Positions 38,295 to 47,831 of a stretch of DNA of 47,831 nt are shown here, piece after piece. The stretch is from NCBI RefSeq assembly GCF_016888165.1, contig NZ_JACSWC010000396.1, positions 1-47,831 on the forward strand, read 5' to 3'. The notes under the pieces were generated by a model, which saw nothing but the letters and a program-made list of their open reading frames with translations, was not told the DNA's origin and did not search any database. The position numbers and the translations under genes are program-made. The number at the start of each line of letters is the position of its first letter. Position 1 is the first letter of the stretch. This stretch comes from Halomicronema sp. CCY15110 (lineage in GTDB: Bacteria > Cyanobacteriota > Cyanobacteriia > Phormidesmidales > Phormidesmidaceae).

Positions 38295-39962
38295 ATGACT
38301 TGGGAAGACGAGAACCGTCTCAAACTCATGGTGGTGGATGACGAGCCCGACAATCTGGACTTGTTGTACCGGGCTTTTCGCCGTGATTTTGAAGTTTACC
38401 GAGCCGAAGATGGATTCAAGGCGCTGGAACTGCTAGAAACCGCCGGTGAAATGGCCGTCATCATTTCTGACCAACGCATGCCCCGCATGAATGGCACCGA
38501 ATTTTTGAGCCGCACGGTCGAGCAGTTTCCCGACACCATTCGGATCGTGCTGACCGGCTACACCGACGTGGAAGACCTGGTCGAAGCGATCAACTCTGGC
38601 AAAGTCTTTAAGTACATTACGAAGCCGTGGAATCCGCAGGAACTCAAATCGGTCGTCATGCAAGCGGCGGAAACGTTCAACGTGGTCAAGCAGCGCACTC
38701 AGGCCCTCACCCAAGCGCTCGCGCGGGAATCTTTCTTTAATGACGTCATGCGGGCAATCCGCGAGTCGCTGGATTATCACAGCATGCTCCAGACGATTGT
38801 GACCACCTTGGGCAAAACGTTTGACGCGACTCATGCGGTACTGTACGCCGTTGAGGTCCAAGAGCAACAAGCGGTGCTGGATCAAGCTTTAAGCTTCAAT
38901 CTACCCGCGCCAACGTCTGAGCCGCAGGACGGCTTTGCCAGCCATAGCTTGGAAGTGAGTGAGCACGTGCTCCACACCGGCGAGGGCAAAATCGATGCGG
39001 TTGATCAGCCGTCGGATCTGGTGTCGCTGACGGTACCGCTGCGGTATCAGCAAGCCACGCTCGCGATCGTGACTCTTTATCACAGTGCTGCCGACGCCAA
39101 CTGGGCCGACGCCACCGCTCAATTGCTGCATAGCGTTGCGGAACAAATCGCGTTGGCGATTTCTCAGGCCAAACTTTATCAGCGTATCCAGCAGCAAACT
39201 CAGCAGATGCGTTCGGAGCTAGAGGTGGCGCGACAGATTCAGACCAATCTGCTGCGGCAAAGCGTGCCCGATATTGAAAATGTGCGGATTCAAGCTCGCT
39301 GCCTTCCCGCGCGGGAAGTGGGCGGCGATTTTTACGAAATCTTCCCCCATCCCCAAGGGCATATTTGGCTGGCGGTGGGGGATGTGTCGGGCAAGGGGGT
39401 GCCCGCCGCGCTGTTTATGGCCAGTGCGATTTCGGTCCTGCGGCGCGAGCTATCGCAAGACCGATCGCCCGCCCCCGACAAGGTGATGCAAAATCTCAAT
39501 CGCAGCCTGTGGGACGATTTGGTCAACACCAACTGCTTCATCACCCTGGCGCTGATCTGCTACGACCCGAACAGCCATCAAGTTTGGTATGCCAATGCGG
39601 GGCACATTTACCCGATGGTTTGGTCAGAGGCCCAAATCAATGACCCAGAGGGGGAACCGCTGTATCTCAAAACTCGTGGCGTGCCGCTGGGCATCTTGCC
39701 AGAGTGGACGGCAGCGGCCGGGGAAATTGAGCTGTTGCCGGGGCAAACGTTGCTGCTCACCAGTGATGGTTTGACCGAAGCGACGGTGGCGAATAGTACC
39801 CAAACTGGGGGCGCGGCGATGCTGCAACAAGCGGGATTGTGGGCCTTGCTGCAACAACATCCACGATCGCTGGATTTAGATCAGCTCCTCAGCAGCATTC
39901 AAGCGGGCCGGACGGAACAAGAAGACGACCAAACCGCATTATTGCTGGAGGTGATGGCATGA
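38295..39962 (+). CDS. Response regulator with GAF-like and PP2C (SpoIIE/RsbU-type) phosphatase output
   Basis: 555 residues from ATG 38295 (an in-frame GTG at 38250 is possible; neither has a strong ribosome-binding site). The receiver domain (about 8-125) has the acidic pair in VVDDEPD, the phospho-acceptor D59 in SDQRMPRMNG, T in LTGYTD, and K in YITKPW. A short coiled coil and a GAF-like domain (about 150-300) follow, then a coiled coil (QQQTQQMRSELEVARQIQ) and the SpoIIE-type PP2C domain (about 335-550: REVGGDFYE, VGDVSGKGVPAAL, NAGH, LLTSDGLTEA, and DDQTALLL). It should dephosphorylate an anti-sigma-factor antagonist in a phosphorylation-controlled way. The next gene overlaps it and is the expected kinase-like partner. 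Confidence 0.93.
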   Translation: MTWEDENRLKLMVVDDEPDNLDLLYRAFRRDFEVYRAEDGFKALELLETAGEMAVIISDQRMPRMNGTEFLSRTVEQFPDTIRIVLTGYTDVEDLVEAINSGKVFKYITKPWNPQELKSVVMQAAETFNVVKQRTQALTQALARESFFNDVMRAIRESLDYHSMLQTIVTTLGKTFDATHAVLYAVEVQEQQAVLDQALSFNLPAPTSEPQDGFASHSLEVSEHVLHTGEGKIDAVDQPSDLVSLTVPLRYQQATLAIVTLYHSAADANWADATAQLLHSVAEQIALAISQAKLYQRIQQQTQQMRSELEVARQIQTNLLRQSVPDIENVRIQARCLPAREVGGDFYEIFPHPQGHIWLAVGDVSGKGVPAALFMASAISVLRRELSQDRSPAPDKVMQNLNRSLWDDLVNTNCFITLALICYDPNSHQVWYANAGHIYPMVWSEAQINDPEGEPLYLKTRGVPLGILPEWTAAAGEIELLPGQTLLLTSDGLTEATVANSTQTGGAAMLQQAGLWALLQQHPRSLDLDQLLSSIQAGRTEQEDDQTALLLEVMA

Positions 39963-40429
39963 TGCGGACAGAACTCCGAATCCCCAGCGATCTGAAATTC
40001 CTAGCCGTGATTGAAGATTGGCTGTTGGGAGCCCTGCGGCTCGAATTAGGGGACTGGGGGGAATGGCCGAAGTGGGAAAGTCGGTTGCGCTTGGTCATTG
40101 TGGAGGCCTATTCCAACGTTGTGCGCCACGCCCACCAAGATCAGCCCCAAACGCCTGTCTGCATGCGACTGGAACTCACCGTTGATCGGCTGCATATCGA
40201 AGTGTGGGATCAGGGGCAAGGATTTGATTTGAGTACGTATCTGCCCCCCACCCCAGAGAAGTGTCAAGAAGGCGGCTATGGCTGGATGATTCTCAATCGA
40301 TTGATGGATAAGGTGGAGTATCAGGTTCAGGTGCCAGGCCAAGGCAACTGTTTGCGGCTAGAGGCACATTTGCCCGTTGATCAACTGTCTCCGTCGCTCT
40401 CGCTACCGCGCACGCCCTCGCATCCCTAA
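39959..40429 (+). CDS. Anti-sigma regulatory factor / serine kinase (RsbW-like HATPase)
   Basis: 156 residues from ATG 39959, which overlaps the stop of the phosphatase gene (ATGA). A single GHKL-type ATPase domain: RLVIVEAYSNVVRHAH is the N box, WDQGQGFD the G1 box, and GGYGWMILNRLMDKVEY the G2 region. Such proteins bind and phosphorylate an antagonist protein, or hold a sigma factor. Together with the phosphatase it forms the core of a partner-switching system; the antagonist (STAS protein) is not in this window. The last 15 residues (SLPRTPSHP at the end) are not conserved-looking. Confidence 0.9.
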   Translation: MMRTELRIPSDLKFLAVIEDWLLGALRLELGDWGEWPKWESRLRLVIVEAYSNVVRHAHQDQPQTPVCMRLELTVDRLHIEVWDQGQGFDLSTYLPPTPEKCQEGGYGWMILNRLMDKVEYQVQVPGQGNCLRLEAHLPVDQLSPSLSLPRTPSHP

Positions 40430-40471
40430 GGACTTGGGAGAAACCCCAATTCCTGGTTGAAGGCAGTAGTT

Positions 40472-40489
40472 GGGTAGCTGGATGGCTGG
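40472..40489. repeat. Octamer repeat, second locus
   Basis: GGGTAGCTGGATGGCTGG, two octamers of the GTRGCTGG family, 43 bases after the anti-sigma factor stop. Confidence 0.5.
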
Positions 40490-40544
40490 AGCGCAGTTGC
40501 GAAAGGACAGGAACTGTTATTTCGCGCACGTTCCTAAATCGGCG

Positions 40545-41258
40545 TTAGCCCGCTGGGGTAATGTTGCCGTATCGAGCGATCGCCGTCTGCCCGGTAACTT
40601 GTGCTCGTCGCCACGCCCACATTTGGTCTCCTAGGGAGAAGTGCCACCACTCGTTGGGATGTTGCTCGAAGCCCGCCTCACTCATCACCTGTCGCAGCAG
40701 GCGTCGATGTTGATGGACTTGCTGACTGTAGGCATGACTCTGGTTGTGAAAGTGGTCGGGGTGCGATCGCGCCGACACTTCATCAATCGGCGAGCCCATA
40801 TCGATGGGCTGACCGTCGCTATCCACCAACGTCAGATCGATTGCAGCTCCAGTGCTATGAGGCGGTGGCGTTTTCGGGTCGGCACTGGGCAACGCCCAAA
40901 ATTGATAGACCGCTTCCATGAGGGCTTGCCTTGCTAAGTCTGAGACTTTTGCCAGGTCGAGGCCCTGCTGCTGCGCCAACTCTTGCGCTGTATGGTCCAC
41001 CATGAATTGTTGCACTGCCAGGGGACGATAAGCGTCGAAGATCTGGAGACGCCAGCCGAGGGGCATAGCCTGCAAGTTCAGCTGCGCCTGAGTGAGGGCC
41101 GTCGCGACCGACTGGCGTACCCAATAGGGCGAGCGATCGCCATAGGGGGCTCCTCGCTCAACATATGGGTGAGGCGTCACCACCGCAAACTCAGTTAGCG
41201 ATAGCGGCACCAGCGACTCACCGCATTCTGCAATCAGAACGTGCTGATACGGCTTCAT
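40545..41258 (-). CDS. D-Ala-D-Ala dipeptidase (VanX/DdpX-like, M15 family)
   Basis: 237 residues from ATG 41258, with AGAGTGAA upstream. Zinc-peptidase motifs are intact: FDAYRPLAVQQF, HSTGAAIDLTLVD (the HxxxxxxD zinc site), and NEWWHFSLGD (catalytic glutamate and third zinc ligand). VanX-type enzymes cut D-alanyl-D-alanine; in non-pathogens DdpX-like members probably recycle peptidoglycan dipeptides. No signal peptide, so cytoplasmic. No vanHA-like genes are adjacent, so no link with glycopeptide resistance. Confidence 0.93.
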   Translation of the reverse strand: MKPYQHVLIAECGESLVPLSLTEFAVVTPHPYVERGAPYGDRSPYWVRQSVATALTQAQLNLQAMPLGWRLQIFDAYRPLAVQQFMVDHTAQELAQQQGLDLAKVSDLARQALMEAVYQFWALPSADPKTPPPHSTGAAIDLTLVDSDGQPIDMGSPIDEVSARSHPDHFHNQSHAYSQQVHQHRRLLRQVMSEAGFEQHPNEWWHFSLGDQMWAWRRAQVTGQTAIARYGNITPAG

Positions 41259-41299
41259 TTCACTCTGACCAAGACAAGCATAAAGTGACAGAGGCGCGT

Positions 41300-42229
41300 T
41301 TACAAAATGCGAGATCGCACGAGCGTACCCGGTAGGCAGGTCAATTTTTGCAAGGTCGGCACAAAGGCGCGGCGATTGAACACGTCGTAATCGTTTTGCT
41401 CAATCACGTCCAAAATCTTGCTGTACAGCACTTGGGCCGCCCATACCGGCCAGCGCGCATCGGGACTCAATTGACTAATGCCCGTTTCAGCCTCCTGGTA
41501 AAACTTGCGAGCCCGCTGAATTTCAAACTGCATCAGGGCGCGCCAGCGATCGTCGATCACCCCGTTCAGCAAATCGGCTTCGGTGTAATCGAACAGAGCC
41601 AGGTCATCTAAGGGCAGATAAATCCGGCCTCGGCAGGCATCTTCACCGACATCGCGCAGAATATTGGTGAGCTGATTGGCAATGCCCAAGGCCACGGCCT
41701 CCTGGGTTGGGTTGGGCACAGCACCGTAGCGCCGCCAAGGAGCCGTAGTCTGTTCAGAGTCAACCCCCATCACCGTCGTTGACATGAGGCCAACCGTGCC
41801 CGCCACGCGATAGCAATAGAGTTCCAGCTCCTCAAAGGTGTGATAGCGATCCTTATCAAGATCCATCCGTTGACCGTCAATCATATCGACGAAGGGCTGA
41901 ATGTCGAGGGGAAATTGCTTGAGGGTATCCACCAAAGCCACATCGGTATCTTCTACTGGATGCCCCTGAAAGATCGAGTGAAGCTGTTTTTCCCAGCGAT
42001 CCAGTGTCTCTGTTGTGGTGAGCGCGGCTTGGGGACCATCGACGAGTTCGTCAGTGCGACGACACCAAACGTAAATCGCCCAAATCGCCCGACGTTTGGC
42101 GGGCGTCATCAATAGTGTTCCTAGATAAAAGGTTTTGGAATATTCCGCTGTAATCTGACGGCAAACCTCGTAGGCGTCCTCCTTAGGAACCAAATCTTTA
42201 GACCGCAGCGAGTGAGACAATTGCAGCAT
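41300..42229 (-). CDS. crtB: Phytoene synthase
   Basis: 309 residues from ATG 42229. It condenses two geranylgeranyl diphosphates to phytoene, the first committed step to carotenoids. Conserved motifs: YSKTFYLGTLLM, YVWCRRTDELVD (first aspartate-rich motif), RVAGTVGLMST, ANQLTNILRDVGEDACRGRI (second aspartate-rich motif). It follows the desaturase gene on the same strand by 127 bases, the usual cyanobacterial pds-crtB order. Confidence 0.97.
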   Translation of the reverse strand: MLQLSHSLRSKDLVPKEDAYEVCRQITAEYSKTFYLGTLLMTPAKRRAIWAIYVWCRRTDELVDGPQAALTTTETLDRWEKQLHSIFQGHPVEDTDVALVDTLKQFPLDIQPFVDMIDGQRMDLDKDRYHTFEELELYCYRVAGTVGLMSTTVMGVDSEQTTAPWRRYGAVPNPTQEAVALGIANQLTNILRDVGEDACRGRIYLPLDDLALFDYTEADLLNGVIDDRWRALMQFEIQRARKFYQEAETGISQLSPDARWPVWAAQVLYSKILDVIEQNDYDVFNRRAFVPTLQKLTCLPGTLVRSRIL

Positions 42230-42356
42230 TAATCTTGTTAGCTGGAAACTCGGAACTTTTCAGACTACAGCGCTTAGACCCGCTGATTACGGACTGACTT
42301 CCTTTCACAGAATACGGGAAATTCAGCCCGATTTGACTGGGAATCGTGGGATTTGG

Positions 42357-44091
<1,735 letters not shown>

Positions 44092-45375
44092 GTGACGCAA
44101 TCAATTTTGGACATTCTTCAAGACAGTGATCCGCAGGTGGCGGGCATGGTGGCCAGTGAATTACAGCGCCAGCGCCAGCACTTGGAACTCATTGCGAGTG
44201 AAAATTTTGCCTCACCAGCGGTGATGGCGGCGCAGGGCTCAGTGTTGACCAATAAATACGCCGAAGGGCTGCCGGGTAAGCGGTATTACGGTGGTTGCGA
44301 GTTTGTTGATCAAGTTGAGAGTCTGGCGATCGCCCGCATCAAAGAGTTGTTTGGGGCGGCCCATGCCAACGTGCAACCCCACTCGGGAGCCCAGGCTAAT
44401 TTTGCGGTCTTTTTGGCTTTATTAAAGCCCGGCGACACGATTATGGGGATGGATTTGTCCCACGGGGGGCACCTCACCCACGGTTCGCCCGTGAATGTGT
44501 CGGGCAAGTGGTTCAACGTGGTGCAGTACGGTGTGAGTCCAGAGACCGAGACGCTAGATTTTGACCAGATTCGCCAACTAGCGCTAGAGCACAAGCCCAA
44601 GATGATTATCTGCGGCTACTCAGCGTATCCCCGCACGATTCCGTTTGAAAAATTCCGGGCGATCGCAGACGAAGTAGGAGCTTACTTGCTGGCCGACATT
44701 GCCCACATTGCGGGCCTCGTCGCGGCAGGCGTGCATCCGAATCCGGTACCCCATTGCGACGTCGTCACCACGACTACCCACAAGACCCTGCGCGGCCCTC
44801 GGGGCGGTCTGATTTTGACCCGTGATCCGGAACTAGGCAAAAAGTTTGACAAGGCCGTTTTTCCTGGCTCTCAGGGTGGCCCGCTGGAACATGTGATCGC
44901 GGCGAAAGCCGTGGCGTTTGGTGAAGCGCTACAGCCGGAGTTTAAGACCTACTCCCAGCAGGTGATTGCGAATGCTCAAGCGATGGGCGATCGCTTGCAA
45001 GCACGGGGATTAAAGCTGGTGTCTGGCGGCACCGACAATCACCTGATTTTGGTGGATCTGCGTTCCGTTGGACTCACTGGCAAGCAAGCTGACAGACTCG
45101 TGAGCGAAGTCAATATCACCGCCAACAAAAACACGGTGCCCTTTGACCCGGAATCACCGTTTGTTACCAGCGGTCTGCGCTTGGGCTCGCCCGCGATGAC
45201 CACACGAGGCATGGGGATTGAGGAATTTGAGGAAATTGCCGACATCATCGCCGAGCGCTTGACGAATCCTGATGATGAAGTAGTGCGGGAAAACTGTCGG
45301 CGGCGGGTCGCGGCGCTGTGCGATCGCTTCCCGCTGTATCCCTACTTGGGCCAAGCTCAACCGGCATTGGTCTAA
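44092..45375 (+). CDS. glyA: Serine hydroxymethyltransferase
   Basis: 427 residues from GTG 44092. The earlier TTG at 44047 would add 15 residues that homologues lack; the family N-terminus ([20 protein letters not shown]) fits the GTG. It interconverts serine and glycine with tetrahydrofolate and supplies one-carbon units; in cyanobacteria it also takes part in photorespiration. Motifs: [40 protein letters not shown], and the PLP lysine in [16 protein letters not shown]. Complete. Confidence 0.97.
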   Translation: MTQSILDILQDSDPQVAGMVASELQRQRQHLELIASENFASPAVMAAQGSVLTNKYAEGLPGKRYYGGCEFVDQVESLAIARIKELFGAAHANVQPHSGAQANFAVFLALLKPGDTIMGMDLSHGGHLTHGSPVNVSGKWFNVVQYGVSPETETLDFDQIRQLALEHKPKMIICGYSAYPRTIPFEKFRAIADEVGAYLLADIAHIAGLVAAGVHPNPVPHCDVVTTTTHKTLRGPRGGLILTRDPELGKKFDKAVFPGSQGGPLEHVIAAKAVAFGEALQPEFKTYSQQVIANAQAMGDRLQARGLKLVSGGTDNHLILVDLRSVGLTGKQADRLVSEVNITANKNTVPFDPESPFVTSGLRLGSPAMTTRGMGIEEFEEIADIIAERLTNPDDEVVRENCRRRVAALCDRFPLYPYLGQAQPALV

Positions 45376-45621
45376 AGGGCAGTTCGCGAATCCAGCGATT
45401 CCGATAACTCAGCTCTATGGAGTGTATGACAGTAGACAATCGTTTTGATCTGCCATATCCTCCATGGGGCTTTATAGTATTGTCAAGATTCTAAATTTTG
45501 TTAAGAGACTCAATAATCGGCCCTTAACAGAGTTCAATTCTCGCCAATGGCCTTAGTATGGGTCGCGAATCTCCTGCTCAAATGCTGATTGCCACCCTTC
45601 GACTTTGTTGAAGCGATTTTT

Positions 45622-46680
45622 ATGCCTTTTCAGCTTTACCATCTATTGGCCTTTGTAATTTCCGGCGCGGTCGTTTTGATCTCGACCCCAATTGTGCGGC
45701 GCATAGGTCTGAAATGTGGTCGGGTTGATGTGCCCGGCGGTCGCAAGGTGCATACTCAACCGATGGTGCGTTTGGGTGGCATTTCAATCTTTCTCGGCAC
45801 GCTGACTTCGCTGCTGTTTGTCTGGTGGAGTGGCGGTTTTATTGACGCCTCGGGCACCCATTTGAGCCCCACCGACGAGTATGAAATCTGGGGCGTCACC
45901 CTCGGCGGGTTTGCCTTCTTTCTGATTGGGCTGCTGGATGATTTGTTTGGCTTGTCAGCGTCGAGTCGGCTGTTGATGCAGGCGGCGATCGCCGCGATCG
46001 CTTGGCATGTTGGCGTCAGCATTGACTTCCTGACAATTCCCTTTGTGGGCTTGGTGTCCCTCCCAGTGTGGATTAGTTTGCCCATCACGATTGTGTGGTT
46101 GGTGGGCATGACCAATGCCATCAACTGGATCGACGGTTTGGATGGTTTAGCCGCTGGTGTCTGCGGCATCGCGGCTCTAATCATGCTGATCGTGAGCTTG
46201 TTTATGGCTCAACCCGCAGCTGCTCTCATTGCGGCGGCCCTCGCTGGGGGGTGTCTGAGCTTTCTGCGCTACAACTTCAATCCAGCCAAAATTTTCATGG
46301 GGGATGGCGGCTCCTACTTTATCGGCTTTACTCTGGCGGGGGTTGGAGTCATCGGCCTGATCAAGAGCGTCACCACAGTGGCGGTGTTGCTGCCTTACAT
46401 TATTCTGGCCGTCCCCATTCTCGATATGTCTGCCGTTATTTTGGATCGCCTGCGTTCTGGTGACTCGCCCTTCGTGGCCGACAAGCGCCACCTGCACCAC
46501 CGACTGCTGAAGGCGGGTTTATCCCACCGTTGGGCAGTTTTGTTCATCTATGCGCTGACTCTGTGGGCCGGTAGCTTAGCGGTAGCCTTCGCGGGTATTC
46601 CGGCTGGCTTCCTGTGCGCGGCGGGGGCCACCGGACTCTTGACCTACACGGGTTGGCGCGTCAAGCAGCTCTCGCGTTAG
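45622..46680 (+). CDS. WecA/TagO-type polyprenyl-phosphate sugar-1-phosphate transferase
   Basis: 352 residues from ATG 45622 (an in-frame TTG at 45589 is less likely). A polytopic membrane enzyme of the MraY/WecA superfamily with about ten helices. Hallmarks: GLLDDLFGL with the Asp pair, TNAINWIDGLDGLAAG, NPAKIFMGDGGSYFIGF and DKRHLHHRLLKAGLSHR (HxHH region of the WecA/TagO branch). It transfers a HexNAc- or similar phosphate to undecaprenyl phosphate, starting synthesis of O-antigen, exopolysaccharide or another envelope glycan. The donor sugar cannot be told. Confidence 0.92.
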   Translation: MPFQLYHLLAFVISGAVVLISTPIVRRIGLKCGRVDVPGGRKVHTQPMVRLGGISIFLGTLTSLLFVWWSGGFIDASGTHLSPTDEYEIWGVTLGGFAFFLIGLLDDLFGLSASSRLLMQAAIAAIAWHVGVSIDFLTIPFVGLVSLPVWISLPITIVWLVGMTNAINWIDGLDGLAAGVCGIAALIMLIVSLFMAQPAAALIAAALAGGCLSFLRYNFNPAKIFMGDGGSYFIGFTLAGVGVIGLIKSVTTVAVLLPYIILAVPILDMSAVILDRLRSGDSPFVADKRHLHHRLLKAGLSHRWAVLFIYALTLWAGSLAVAFAGIPAGFLCAAGATGLLTYTGWRVKQLSR

Positions 46681-46837
46681 CCGACAAAGCGTCAGCAGCA
46701 GGGAGACTTATGGCCTGGTTTTACGCTTAGAGTGACTAGCGTTTGAGAATTTTAGGTTTCTTTATGCCCTAGATAAAAGCTTGGCAAGTATCCTCTATTC
46801 AAGGATCTTCCGATGCAGACCAAGGTGTATTCGCTTC

Positions 46838-47728
46838 ATGGAAACCAAGCAGTTTATTCTGTTAGCGCCACCGGGGACTAGAGGCGCAGAACATGCAGCG
46901 ACCCTCGCTAAGCGATGGGCCGTGCCCCAGGTATCGATGTCAGAGCTATTGCAGCAGGCGATCGCCAATGGTGGCGAGATCGCGGCAGCAGTGCGTCCCG
47001 ATCTGGCGGCGGGCGACCCTGTGCCAGATGAGGTGGCGCTCAAATTAGTGAAACGGCGGCTAGAGCAGCCCGACGCCGTGCTCAAAGGCTGGGTTTTGGA
47101 AGGATTTCCCCGCAGCGTCGCTCAAGCCCAGGGCTTAAACGATTGGTGGACTAAGATGGGGCGTCCGGTGCCCACTGTGATTTATTTGAAAGCGATGACA
47201 GGGATCTTGATGAATCGCCTTGCGGCTGAGCCTGGTCAAACGGCGACGACACCCGCGCTCAAGCGCTGCTTAGAGCACTACCAAGCAGAGGTGCTTCCCT
47301 TAACCGAGTACTACCAGCAGCAGGAGCAGTTGACCAAAATCAACGCGAATCTTTCGTTTGCGGAGGTCGCGAGAGACCTGGCGGGGATTGGTCAGCCGCA
47401 GTCAGAGGCAGCGCCATTGATTGCCGATGAGGCGGAACTCGATACGCTCATTTATGGTGAGTCGTGTCTAGTCGTAGACTGCATGGCCCCTTGGTGTGGG
47501 TCGTGCCAGCAGGTGTCGCCCTTGATCGACCAACTGGCAGCGGAATATCGCGATCGCGTCAACGTCATGAAAATCGACTTTGATGCCAATCGCCAACTTT
47601 CCAAGCGGTTTGGGCTTCAGGGCATTCCAGCCGTCTTATATTTCAAACATGGACAGCTACAGACGACCCTAACTGGCGTGAAATCTTACGCCGAATACAG
47701 CCATGCGATCGCCAACCTGTTGCAGTAA
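46838..47728 (+). CDS. Adenylate-kinase-like domain (P-loop lost) fused to thioredoxin
   Basis: 296 residues from ATG 46838, with AAGGTG upstream. Residues 1-180 look like a nucleoside-monophosphate kinase: strand QFILLAPPG, helix, VSMSELLQQAI, VLKGWVLEGFPRSVAQAQ (the GFPR motif) and TVIYLKAM. But the P-loop, normally GPPGAGKGT, reads APPGTRGAE, so the catalytic lysine is absent, and no LID-type zinc or CxxC site is seen. Residues about 195-296 are a thioredoxin with WCGSC (W219, C220, C223) in place of WCGPC, and the cis-proline region GIPAVLYFKHG. The thioredoxin part should be redox active. The first part may bind nucleotide or serve as a docking domain. Function unknown. Confidence 0.85.
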   Translation: METKQFILLAPPGTRGAEHAATLAKRWAVPQVSMSELLQQAIANGGEIAAAVRPDLAAGDPVPDEVALKLVKRRLEQPDAVLKGWVLEGFPRSVAQAQGLNDWWTKMGRPVPTVIYLKAMTGILMNRLAAEPGQTATTPALKRCLEHYQAEVLPLTEYYQQQEQLTKINANLSFAEVARDLAGIGQPQSEAAPLIADEAELDTLIYGESCLVVDCMAPWCGSCQQVSPLIDQLAAEYRDRVNVMKIDFDANRQLSKRFGLQGIPAVLYFKHGQLQTTLTGVKSYAEYSHAIANLLQ

Positions 47729-47800
47729 ATCCGAAGCTGGGAGAACTCAGTTTTGGGATGCGCGTGCAACTAAAGTACCGACTCCAGACACGTAACTGAC

Positions 47801-47829
47801 CCAGGCACCCAGCTACCCAGCCACCCAAG
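47801..47829. repeat. Octamer repeat, third locus (opposite strand)
   Basis: AGGCACCC, AGCTACCC and AGCCACCC follow each other (from 47803), the reverse complement of the GTRGCTGG octamer seen at 36976 and 40472. It runs to the window end. Confidence 0.55.
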
Positions 47830-47831
47830 CA

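Noticed and set aside
40545-41258. Vancomycin-resistance gene
   Set aside because: A VanX-like dipeptidase alone, without vanH, vanA or regulators, is expected to be a housekeeping or recycling enzyme, and cyanobacteria are Gram-negative.

Overview
The window is almost certainly from a cyanobacterium. It carries ndhH of the photosynthetic NDH-1 complex, the carotenoid pair crtB and phytoene desaturase, and a great many copies of the HIP1 palindrome GCGATCGC in both genes and spacers. High GC, the gene set and the style of the proteins suggest a non-heterocystous, probably filamentous lineage of the Leptolyngbya/Nodosilinea type; the genus is inference. No rRNA, tRNA, CRISPR array or intact transposase was found.

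Layout. 1-3228 is the 3' part of a giant secreted repeat protein (cadherin-like, Ig-like and Calx-beta modules, then five C-terminal repeats of about 42 residues). 3351-5132 is a SPFH/NfeD membrane-quality pair split by a repeat-rich spacer. 5746-7542 is a PP2C phosphatase with a kinase-like dead N-terminus, and 7750-10104 is a bifunctional (p)ppGpp enzyme. 10507-11926 holds a PatD-like small protein and a secreted SH3-like protein. 12187-16487 is a tightly coupled two-gene NTPase module: an AAA-type ATPase followed by a TPR/STAND NTPase with a C-terminal membrane anchor. 16645-17720 is a patch of small repeats around a Uma2 gene. 17858-29467 is metabolic and regulatory: a CPBP protease with a large extracytoplasmic domain, a GH13 glucosidase, a split YeeE/YedE sulfur transporter, a second PP2C with a zinc ribbon and dead kinase region, an RluE-type pseudouridine synthase, a DUF72 protein, a TspO-like protein and an Asp/Glu racemase.

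29633-32623 encodes a fusion of a PlsY-like membrane domain to a PEP-synthase/rifampin-phosphotransferase-like module. 32768-34361 is a small decayed defence island on the minus strand: an antitoxin-like ORF, MntA, HepT, and a frameshifted remnant of what looks like the DISARM helicase DrmA. An IS630 transposase remnant follows at 35244-35453.

The last part is core genome: ndhH, rsmH, a response-regulator/PP2C with its anti-sigma-like partner, a VanX-like dipeptidase, crtB, phytoene desaturase, glyA, a WecA/MraY-type sugar-phosphate transferase, and a protein joining a P-loop-less adenylate-kinase-like domain to thioredoxin.

The best candidates for less-described biology are the ATPase/STAND pair (12187-16487), the PlsY-dikinase fusion (29633-32623), the pseudo-adenylate-kinase-thioredoxin fusion (46838-47728), and the two PP2C proteins that share a degenerate kinase-like N-terminus. 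Signalling by protein dephosphorylation is a theme: three PP2C-type phosphatases of two subfamilies lie within 35 kb.
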